Shown: one piece after another, positions 48,701-57,720 of the stretch
How the letters are laid out: each line of letters starts with the position of its first letter
Position numbering within the stretch: position 1 is the first letter of the stretch
From: Psettodes erumei
Lineage: Eukaryota; Chordata; Actinopteri; Pleuronectiformes; Psettodidae
Assembly: GCA_016785225.1 (NCBI GenBank)
Contig: JAFBJZ010000623.1
Location: forward strand, 2,394,501 to 2,458,500
Direction of reading: 5' to 3'
Length of the DNA: 64,000 nt
Made by a program: the position numbers and the translations under genes
The notes under the pieces: generated by a model
The model's input: the letters and a program-made list of their open reading frames with translations, nothing else
Database searches by the model: none
What the model was told of the DNA's origin: nothing

Positions 48701-51700
48701 AGGTTGGTAACATTTGCTAACGTAAGCACACATAAGCTACTCTTTTAAATATATTAATTTAACTTTTTATCTGTAAGAGGATTTTACTTTTTCTTCTTCC
48801 AAAACTTACATAGCTTCTCAGTATTACAAATCTTGATTAATGCTTACTTGTGAAGCATTATCTAACAATCACCACACAACAGACATCCAAAAGTCATTAG
48901 CAGTTTTTTGGATTTCACATCAATGCATTTATGCTTTTTACTTTTTCTTGGTAAAGTGACTACCTTCATGTTTGCTTTCTTTGTGATTAGTTACCAACAA
49001 GCATCACTTTGTCGACGGGCCCCTCCTCTACCAGTTCAGGATGAATTTTCGCCGGCGCCGGCGACTGATTGAACTTCTTCACGAGCGCGGTCGCAGCATC
49101 CCCGAGAGCCACGACAGCCCCTTCTGTCTCCGCAAGCAGAACTCGGACGGAGGCAACACCAGTTTCCTCTCAGGTACATATGTATACAATACTGTATCAT
49201 TACAGTTAGGCATGAGAATCAGTATGAACTCCCTTATCTGGGAAGCTGAGGTCACCTGTCCTTCAGTTTAAACCTTAGCAAACAATTACGGGGGGGGCAG
49301 AGAGAGAGAGAGGGGGAGGGATCTATGACTTAAATGAAGTGGGGAAGTAGAACTGATGGAACCAAGGTCTGTTAAACAAATTTGGAATTTCTGAACAATT
49401 GTGAAATATGTTTATCCACTCTCAACAAATGAGCTAGTTTAGTCTAACTGAAGGATTAAACAAAGGCGCTTTTATCAGAATGAGTTCCTACTCTAATTTT
49501 AATGAGGTAAAGGGCTCTGTGTATTTGTGGTATTTGTTTGTGATGCTCTCTGCATTAACCTGCAGGTAGAGAGGCTAAATTAATAAACTGCTAGATTAAT
49601 TCTAATCCATGCACTTCTTTCTCTCTCAGCTGTTTATGTTTTTGTCTGACATCTTTTTCCACCTCTCTGTGTCAGTGAGTCCCACTAAAGAGATAAAGGT
49701 GGTGGTCGGAGTTCGTCGCAGCAGCATGAGCAGCAGCTGTGGCAGCAGCGGTTATTACAGCAGCAGTCCAACCCTCAGCAGCAGTCCACCTGTCCTCTGC
49801 AACCCCAAATCTGGTATGATGGCGAGGATGTACACTTACATGAAGGTCACAGAAATACTGGATTTGTGAAAAGTTACTTCATTTCATTATCTGGTGCCAT
49901 GTCCTAGTTTATGTTTTGCCCAACAGTATATAACCAGTGGTTTTCAGTTACTTTTTTATTATTAATGTTGTGTTAAATCAGCAGTAGACAACTTTTCCAG
50001 TGCATGCAGATTGGCTCCAGCCACCTCTTAATTTTGAATGAGGATAAATGAGTATAAAAGTAGAGGTGCAGTGATGGATGTTTGATATACAAAGACAGAT
50101 TGATGACTCCTGGGTGAAGGAGCCGGTGTCAATGATAATTATTTGATAATAATTTGAACATTACAGTTAAGATTTATGAAAGATTTAATCCTTAACAACA
50201 GTTAAGTCTCCAAAGTGTAGAAGACTCTAAACTAACCATACCCGAAATGACTTAATCTGCTTCCATTCATTCATTAAAGTTAATGAATTTCTTTTAGTGA
50301 ACTTATAAAGTAATGTTCAAGAGAGAGGCTAAATGACTTAAGTCAGCTGCAGCTGCAGCTGAGGAAAACAAATATGTGCTGAACGTAGAAAGCGCTGATT
50401 AGGCATATCATTTGGAGAGGGACTGAATTGATTTATGAATGGAGATTTGAGTCAAGAAGTGGTGCATTTGAGCTGTGTGCGCTTTTTGTGTCTTTGCTAC
50501 TGTGAAGGATCCCTTTTGATGTGTCTAATCTAAGCGTAGTCCTTGACAGGAGTCCCATTGTACCAGCAGAGCCCCACCTCAGCATGGGCACTCACACAGA
50601 CTACACACACTATACACAATGAACAGGAAAAGGAAGACACACACACGCTTAGGTTATTTCCCCTTTGCCTTACATTAACCTTAGTAATTGTGTTTATCAC
50701 ATGATAGGAAAATAAGGAGTCTAAAAATATCAACTATTAACAGTAGATGGTAAAAGCTTGCCAGTAATCTTTGTGTGTTTGTAATTAGCATGACTTTATT
50801 AAGCCAAAAGATTAAAGTTGTATATCTCACCAGATCAGGATTTCCACAGAGAGATAATGAAAGTATCCAGATCAAGAGGATAAACAGTCTCACATGCCAC
50901 TTTCCCTTTCTTACCAGCACTACACAGAGCACAAGTGATTTATCAAGCGCACACAAGCTGTGCCGCATGGTAACACCACAGGCTTGTTAAGAAGTACACA
51001 CTATTTCATTTTAACACTCTGAGGTCATTCGACACACATTATTATAATATAAAGGCATTTTTTTTCTTTCTGTGAGAAATAATTAAAGAGCAGTTATTAT
51101 TATGTAGTAATGAATTTAGCGCCATCAACACAATAAAGAGGTTTTCTTTCTGTGTCCACAGAAACATGCCTATTTTCATTCAGATTTCTAAAACGGTGCA
51201 TTAGATTGATTCTGGTCTCAGTCATGCTAAATCACTGACAAATTGTGGTACAGCACAATTCTGTTTTCCCCTGCCACATTTAGATACATATGAAATATCT
51301 GTCATGACACCCCTACACACAACCACTGCGTGGTGCACTTTTATATCACCCACACTGCAGTTTTTTTATTGATTTTCAACCACATAAAGTTAATCACTAA
51401 TGATGTAGCTAACAAATTGCCTCACTTTAAAAGCTTGATAATGTTTTCACCCAGGGAAACTGGGAGAAAACATTCAAACAAATATCTAATGAGATTCAAT
51501 TTCTTGCCTCATTTTTCATTTCCATTTCATTTCATCCCAATTTTTCTAGAAGACCTCGTAGTTTTGTCTGAAGTATGAACCATTCTTCACACCTTCTAAT
51601 TTAATATGATTGACTGTTTACATGAGGGAGTGGTGAATGAATGGTACTTTATGTGTCAGGCCTCTGGATTCTCACCCATCTTCTCAGCTTTCTAGTTTGA

Positions 51701-53693
51701 CCATTCTTAAAAATAATTGGAGAGACTCTAGAAGTGACTAATTTTGAAGACAGAAATCCAGTGAACTCCTGTGTAGAGCCATGCTGAAGTGAGTATTGGT
51801 TAGGGGAAGTTGGTGGAGGGGAAGGGGAGCTATACTGTTTCAGGAAGCAGGGAGCCCCCAGGCCCTGTGAACATATGCAGCTTCTACACACACAGACACA
51901 TTTTAACGTTTGAACATGTTTCAGCATGTGTGCATGTTTCTGTCTGTAGATGTGTTTCCTGTAACAATGTGTATGTCTGCCTGTCATGATAGCAAGTAAC
52001 CTTTTGTGTGTGTGTTTGTTTCTTAACAGTTCTGAAGAGACAAGTGAGTCCAGAGGAGCTGCAGACACCAGGAGGACCTTTTATAAAGAAGACATTCACT
52101 GTAGGAGGGACACACACACACACACACACACGTGTGTGTGCGTGCACAGAGCTGAACTCTAACAAAGACTGCTTCAGCATGAATTCTGTCACACTCACTG
52201 ACAGTCACACAGAAAGGGTGGCACTGAAGTCATTTGCAATTCTTGTTCGATACAGTCCATGGTTTATATGCAGACAGCTCAGGCACACAAATTCACGCGT
52301 ACAGTCACACATGTGTTCACCTATTACACTCCCCTTTTTTGACATGACTGTGTTTATGACAGGGTGTCAAAAGAGTAGCACACATAGGAGAATTTACTAG
52401 ACCACTGATGGAAATATTTTCTTCATACAGTAAAGTATGGACATGTCCGTCTTTTTTTAAACTGTGAGAGGACATTCATCATATGATGAACGTAATAACA
52501 ATCCATTTAAGATACAACCAGATGCTGAGATTAGATTACTAAGCATGTCCTTTACAAACAGTAACATGTCACATCATGACAACATTTCCATTTATTCTTG
52601 TTGACCCTCAGATTGTAGGTGACGCTGTGGGCTGGGGCTTTGTGGTGCGAGGCAGCAAACCCTGTCACATCCAGGCTGTGGACCCTGGTGGACCTGCAGC
52701 CGCTGCTGGCATGAAGGTAAGAATGGGAAAAATACATAGAGTTCTGAATGCATCGCCAACCTCGGTGGGCTTCCTCCATCTGCTCATCCACAGGGTAAAG
52801 GGAAACATGAAAAGAGGGTAAATGTCATCGCTTGTAGCTAAATGGACTGATGCAGTTTGAAGGCTGGATAAAGGGAAGTAAGGACATAGGGGACAAAGAA
52901 CAGATCAAATTTGTCATTTTCACTTCACTGTAGGAGTTAGTAAGAATGGGAGGATACTTTTTGTAACATCAGCCTGCAGGGGGAAGCTGGTCATGACAGA
53001 AGTGTTGAGAGGGGGGGAAAAAAAGCAGGAAGGAAGAAAATGGGGCAAGACTGGCTTCTGCCACCACAGCTGGCATGAAGGTATACAAGGAGAGTGGCTG
53101 CAAGGAATCCTGGGAATGCAGAAACTTTAACCCAAACATGGAGAGGGAGGAGGGAGCGAGGACTGAATGAAAGAAACATCAGGAGCAGCATATGAGTTAG
53201 AGAAGGAGATAAAAAGGAAAAACAAGGGGGCTATAAAAAAATATGTACAAAAAAACTTTACAGTTACAGCTCAAGCACAAAAATACTGTAAAGCTGTATT
53301 CTCCAAAAAATGACAGCAAAATGAGTGACCTTACAGTACATATTTACTGAGGACATCATTCATACAAATACCAATTGCGTGCTGTTTGCTCTTTAAGATT
53401 AAGAGATAACATTATCTTTTATGTGCTGATTAAAGTTTGAGAACAACAAGAACTTACAGAAACAAACCAACAAAGGCAAAACCAGAATATTACGTTTCAG
53501 GTATCAGATTCTCAATTTGGAAGGAGTTTATTGCACTTCCCTGTTGTTCCTAAAACATCAATCTTGTTCCACCTCACCTGAGTAGTTTTATTGATGTGTA
53601 ATGAAGCAGTAACATAATCCAGTCGAGGGAATGCCATGCAGCAAGGTGCTGGCACCACAGTCCAGGCAAAAGGTCAATCTCGTCGTGCCTCAA

Positions 53694-53738
<45 letters not shown>

Positions 53739-56425
53739 AATTGCTGCTTCTCTGTCAGTCTTTTTTCTCCACCACAAACAGACACACACACACACATCAG
53801 CACTGTCTGACCATAATGGATTTGAGCACTTACTGTATGTACCTGTCTAATATATCACTCTCAGAGCCACTTCTAATGCACTTTTATAAGGCAGTAGGTA
53901 AGAGCAGGCTCTGTGTTTGTCTCACTTTGTGTCCATTTATGCATTCTTTACTGTGCTGCATGTTTGCACACCATTATGTGTGTGGACCAGAACAATATGT
54001 TCTGTTTTCGATTAAATGATTAATTTTGTCTTTGAGTAAATGCTAAAACACACAAGATCAGCAGAGACTGCAAAACAATCTATAGGTCTGAGTCTCTTTA
54101 AGAAATAGTATCATATTTTGGGAAATAGTCATATTTGCTTATTTGCTTTCTTTTCACAACTCTCCCTGAGTCTTGTCCTTGCTGAGAAGTTGCCAGGCAA
54201 CTGGGGGACTCAAGGAAGTTGCTCTTCCTGGCTCCTGCTTGTAACTTTCTGTAAAAGTATTACCTTGTAACATTTAATACTGCCTGTTTTGCTGAGTCGC
54301 AAAGCGAAACACAGAAAAGAAATCTTTTTGCCAAAGAAATGTTAATGTGTTACTGAAACTCTAATGGTAAAGTATTATGTTTGCCCTTTGATACAACGCT
54401 CAAACTACCACTTTAATAAATTAATTTTACTGTACATGAATTAAAAGAAAATAAAGTGTAAAATGAAACACATTGAAAACATACATACCTGCGCCTCAAC
54501 TAGGCTGCAGGGTAAATGTTGCCCCCTCCCTGTACCATGTTCACTGCTGCTTCTGATCTTTATGTGGAACAAAGCTAAGCTAACCATCTTGTGTCTGTAG
54601 CTTCATACTGAACACAGTCTTCCATAAAGCAAATACACATATTCAACAAAATGTCAAACTGATTCCTCAGGGGATATAAATTCATTTCATTTTCTTAAAG
54701 AACGACTAACTGACACATTATGTGCAGCTGTTATCAATGTATGTAAGTCAAATATCTCAGCATGGCCTCCTCACATCATGTTTATTGTCTCCTCCTTATA
54801 CCAGTTCTCTTTCCTTTCTCTCTGTGTGGGAGCAGTTTTAACCCTATGAGTGCAAGGAGCCGTTCAGTCCAGCTGGGCCCCTGCCAACACCAACAACCCC
54901 ACAGCCTGAAAGGAGAGAAGCATCAGTGGGAGAGAAAGGGGGGTGGTGTTGGGAGGGACTCAAAGAGCTTGAAAGGAAAGGTAGAATGGAGAGAGAGAAA
55001 TGAATAGTCTGACAGTACTTTGACTTTTGTAAAGCAGTGTGATGGAGGCTGCAGAGGTTTCGATGTGATTACATCGAGAGGTTGAAATTCCTCTGCAGTG
55101 CAGGATAAACAGTCAGGTTTTTTTCTTCCTGCTATCACTCTTAATCTCACTTTCCACTTATTCCCCTTTGCCTATTTTGATCCCTCCTTTCCTGTAACAT
55201 TAAGGGGCACCCGAAAAACACATTAACAGCAAGTGCTGTGAAAATAACCAAAAATAGTAACCTTGGTCTGTAGCGTGTACACTCCACTTCATATGCATCA
55301 TCTGTTTTCTGTAAAGAACCGGAAAGGTTTGAATAATTGCTCCCTGTAAGATGATCGTAAACAGCAGCAGTCTTTATCTGAACTTTAGGACCAGAATAAT
55401 TTTGTTCTCTCTGACTTGCGTCATACTGTTTTTTTGAATCTTGAGCTTTTGGAAGACTTTTGGGAGTCAGTGGGGTGGGAGTGTGCTTATGTGTGTTAGT
55501 GGGCACCTGTAATAGCTTGTAAAAAAGCATCATGTTGCAACAGCAGCAGCGACAGGCAGCCCTAACAACAAGTCTTATTTTTATCGGAGCTGCCGGGTTG
55601 GAACAGTGGTTAAATTGTGATAAGGGAGGTGGGGTCCAAGCATGACAGGGGAGTGATTGGAGCGTGGCTGTCACGTTGTACCTGGTGTCATTTCGCATCT
55701 GTTACCACTCATGTCAGTTAGCACTATCAGTGATTATTATTGGAGCTATGACTGTGTTGCAATTTCTCTCTCTAATCGTTGACCCCTTCTCGGTAAGGCC
55801 AAATTTGTTTATTAGCTGCACTGTGAATTCAGTGCAGCTTTAAAAAGGAATACTCCTCCAAAACTACATTTCACAGTGTAAAACGCTAACCTGAAGGCTT
55901 TAACAGTGCTCTTTTCCAGCTGCCTTTGCTACACTGTGATACATTAGTAGCTATATGTAATCACATGGCCTCAGTAAGAAGATCATAAGAAGCCCAATAT
56001 ATCTTTTCTAACAGTGTGTTCCAATAATGGCTCAGAGCTGCAATCTTATCAGTAGAAACATATAAACATAATCCTCTGGCAGGGTGATCTCTAAAGCCAT
56101 TGTGGAAACACTCAACACACTACAACACTGAGAAATACTCTTGTTCCATGTGGCACCATTGGCTTTTCAGAGCTCCCAAACAACCCTCGAGTTTGTGTAT
56201 CTCCTCTCATGCCTTTATGCATTTCAGCTGCTGGGACTGGATGAAATTTGGCAATATTACAACCAAAGATCCTACGCCCACTCTCTGTCCATCTTTCTCC
56301 AGGTGTGTCAGTTTGTGGTTTCGGTGAACGGGCTGAACGTCCTCTCTCACGACTACCGGACTGTCAGCAACCTGATCCTGACCGGACCACGGACGATTGT
56401 CATGGAAGTGATGGAGGAGGTGTAA
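33490..56425 (+). CDS. deptor: DEP domain-containing mTOR-interacting protein, 395 aa
   Basis: DEPTOR binds the FAT region of mTOR and restrains mTORC1 and mTORC2. Coding exons: 33490-33575, 37532-37710, 38407-38530, 45360-45538, 48991-49173, 49676-49813, 52030-52100, 52612-52716, 56303-56425. All introns are GT-AG and phases join to 395 codons plus TAA (human: 409). Order: N-terminal helix ELERLAEVLVTGEQLRLR; DEP1 about residues 30-120 (FVAKELIDWLIEHKEA); DEP2 about 135-215 (SEFVDWLIQEGE); a basic run RRRRR at 210-214; a Ser-rich linker with degron SSGYYS (274-279), the beta-TrCP site once phosphorylated by mTOR/CK1; then a PDZ domain from about 321 with carboxylate loop VGWGF at 326-330. 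ATG 33490 follows an in-frame TGA at 33451 with G at -3 and +4. The C-terminus ends EEV and lacks the ELEC tail that I recall from mammals. Identity is secure. Confidence 0.95.
33576..37531 (+). other. deptor intron 1 (4.0 kb)
   Basis: It contains a CA tract (35502-35531), a perfect 12-bp hairpin (35170-35199) and a tRNA-like A-box sequence near 34348-34359 that may be a SINE remnant. No exon was recognised. Confidence 0.55.
35502..35531. repeat. (CA)n microsatellite
   Basis: About 15 units in deptor intron 1. Confidence 0.95.
37532..37710 (+). CDS. deptor: deptor exon 2, core of DEP1
   Basis: It encodes LRLHEGKVIKDRRHHLRTY and on to KIMQKLLDQSIIHH. The 179-base length and its phases equal those of exon 4, which encodes the same part of DEP2. 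Confidence 0.95.
38407..38530 (+). CDS. deptor: deptor exon 3, end of DEP1
   Basis: It encodes VCDEHREFKDLKLFYRFRK and on to FMRGQRIYEK. The acceptor is a T-run of 15 followed by the less common AAG. Confidence 0.94.
38671..38830 (+). mobile_element. MITE fragment, same family as 54094-54671
   Basis: It starts TTTAAAGGAATTGTCCAACA and continues with TTTTCTTGCCAAACGTTAGA and CCACTCTCACATCTATACAG, then TTAGCATAAAGTCT. This matches a very common percomorph repeat. Only its left part is recognisable. Confidence 0.6.
39742..39831. repeat. Long interrupted (CA)n microsatellite
   Basis: About 90 bases of CA with TG and CG interruptions, in deptor intron 3. It is the longest simple repeat in the window. 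Confidence 0.95.
43530..43690. repeat. Possible retroelement tail (Penelope-like?)
   Basis: GGTCCTCAGTCATCCAATTC and AAAGAAGTCCAGTTGCCTTC resemble phrases repeated in many fish genomes near retroelement ends. No coding remnant is visible, so this is tentative. Confidence 0.3.
45360..45538 (+). CDS. deptor: deptor exon 4, core of DEP2
   Basis: It encodes LMNTENNLLQTREEEGGMF and on to SRRLLEHGIVQH. The exon is 179 bases, as in DEP1. A 6.8-kb intron precedes it. Confidence 0.95.
46461..46487 (+). repeat. G-tract with strong quadruplex potential
   Basis: Five runs of four or five G are separated by single T residues, on the sense strand of deptor intron 4. Confidence 0.9.
46550..46850. repeat. 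Dispersed fish repeat relic (AAGTAAAAGTA type)
   Basis: TTAAAAGTAAAAGTATTCAC, AATACCCCATTACCAGTAAA and TGTAGTTGGGCAAGGT match the middle of a common percomorph repeat, perhaps the same hAT-like group as 12660-13057. The borders are uncertain. Confidence 0.45.
48991..49173 (+). CDS. deptor: deptor exon 5, end of DEP2 and linker start
   Basis: It encodes VTNKHHFVDGPLLYQFRMNF, the RRRRR basic run, and SHDSPFCLRKQNSDG of the linker. Confidence 0.95.
49676..49813 (+). CDS. deptor: deptor exon 6, linker with phosphodegron
   Basis: It encodes SPTKEIKVVVGVRRSSMSS, CGSSGYYSSSPTLSSSPPV and LCNPKS. The degron serines are kept; mammals have SSGYFS at this place. Phosphorylation here marks DEPTOR for SCF beta-TrCP. 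Confidence 0.95.
52030..52100 (+). CDS. deptor: deptor exon 7, linker to PDZ
   Basis: It encodes VLKRQVSPEELQTPGGPFIK and then KTFT, ending on a whole codon. A palindromic CA/TG repeat begins 10 bases after the donor. Confidence 0.93.
52111..52140. repeat. (CA)n meeting (GT)n: palindromic microsatellite
   Basis: A CA tract turns into GT at a central CG, giving an 18-bp perfect palindrome at 52123-52140 just inside deptor intron 7. Confidence 0.93.
52612..52716 (+). CDS. deptor: deptor exon 8, first half of PDZ
   Basis: It encodes IVGDAVGWGFVVRGSKPCH and on to PGGPAAAAGMK, phase 0 at both ends. The Gly-Trp-Gly-Phe loop is the peptide carboxylate-binding site of the PDZ fold. Confidence 0.95.
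53697..53736. repeat. (AC)20 microsatellite
   Basis: A perfect tract in deptor intron 8. Confidence 0.95.
54094..54671 (+). mobile_element. Full-length MITE with about 45-bp inverted repeats
   Basis: The left end (CTTTAAGAAATAGTATCATA and then TTTTGGGAAATAGTC) is mirrored at the right end (AAAATGTCAAACTGATTCCT). The interior has the family phrases TTGCCAGGCAACTGGGGGAC and GCTAAGCTAACC. It has no open frame, so it would depend on transposase from elsewhere. It is diverged, suggesting an old insertion. Confidence 0.68.
56303..56425 (+). CDS. deptor: deptor exon 9, second half of PDZ and stop
   Basis: It encodes VCQFVVSVNGLNVLSHDYR and TVSNLILTGPRTIVMEVMEEV before TAA at 56423-56425. The sequence GAG|GTGTAAG at the end could also serve as a 5' splice site. 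Confidence 0.92.
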   Translation: MCQFVVSVNGLNVLSHDYRTVSNLILTGPRTIVMEVMEEV

Positions 56426-57720
56426 GTTTGAGAAGAGCTACAAGAAAAAGCCTCACACAAGAGAGGTGTAACAATTACGTGGGAACCAGCAGGTTTCATA
56501 TTTGACCTCAAAACCACACTGACGGAGAGATGTAGGACAACTTGGAATGCAGCTCACACTCTAACTGTTCCAACATTGTTTGGACAAGGTGCACGGCTGA
56601 GAAACAGTGTGTGTTCAACAATGTGAGTATTTGAGTCAAGTAAATGATTCAACCTGTGAGTAAAAACAGGTTGTCCTAGATTTTCCTTGAATTTAGAGGC
56701 ACATGCACTATAGAGGGTAAGTGCAAGAGCCAAGCCTTCTACAGATGGTATTCCAGCTGCTTTACAGTGACTCTCAGTCTTCATGAAGAGGCCTCAGACT
56801 TTTTGTGTGGAGCAGGAAAACCCAAGTTCCCTATTTTTTGTTTGAGTTTTCAACTCTAACTATATCATGAATCCTTTACGGAATGAATCAGAGGATGTGA
56901 GACACACATTTTTGTCGTTAGAACCTAGAGATGAGCAAGTAAAAGGTGAAACTGTAACAATAAGAAATCATTTTTCATGCTGACACATTCAGTGACCTCT
57001 CCCCCAGTTAGTTTCCAACCATGGAGTGAAGCGCCTGACGGCTCAACACTGCCCTGTGCTGGGCAGGACAGGCACACACAGAGGAGGAGCTACAGCTACA
57101 TAAGAACTCTGTGGTTTCAGGGCGTTAAATTGTTTTTTTTTTTTTTTTCCTTGCCTGGGAACCACCGTGTTAAATAGAAAAAAAGCTAATTTCCACCCTT
57201 TTTGTATGAAAACCTCAGTGGTAAATCAACAACTTAAGTGCTGCCCAGGTAGATTTATGCACAGCTGCTAGGAATTTGTTGATTGATTTGTTGAAGTGCA
57301 GTGAGAAACTGCATGTGACATTAACAGGCACAGTGTACATAAAAAAGACTAAACGCACAAACAAAGAGAAAAGGCCCTGCGTTAGAAAACTCACATTTAC
57401 AAGATGAATCCTCATGGATGTGCCACATCTTGGGGACTGTATAAATAATTGTTTTTGAAAGGATTAGTTTCCATTGAATGCTTGAAAATCCTTTAGTTTG
57501 TTTTTCTTAAGATAATGTAGATTTCTTAAGATATGCAGACCTTAAACTTCCATAATGACACAAGAAGTCATTATTTGTAAGAACTTGCTTAAGAGAAATG
57601 AGAGAGTAAATATTTTGTTATACTTACTGTCAAGATGTTCCCAGCTTTTTAGGAAATCTTTCCTAGAAGTTTTACGTTTAATGACTACATTAACAATAAA
57701 AAAACAGGTACCGCGTGTTC
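56426..57720 (+). promoter_or_regulatory. deptor: Probable deptor 3' UTR
   Basis: The sequence after the stop is AT-rich with a T-run at about 57128-57148. The first AATAAA I see is at 57695-57700. The end of the transcript is therefore a guess, and a longer UTR or a further exon is possible. Confidence 0.4.

Larger units (their letters stand above)
45539..48990 (+). other. deptor intron 4 (3.5 kb)
   Basis: It contains a G-quadruplex tract (46461-46487) followed by a fish-type dispersed repeat (about 46550-46850). The remainder is AT-rich without recognised features. Confidence 0.55.
52717..56302 (+). other. deptor intron 8 (3.6 kb)
   Basis: It carries a partial repeat of the exon 8 end (53069-53083), a CA repeat (53697-53736), a full-length MITE (54094-54671) and a 183-codon open frame on the - strand (55147-55698) that is probably chance. 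Confidence 0.55.
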
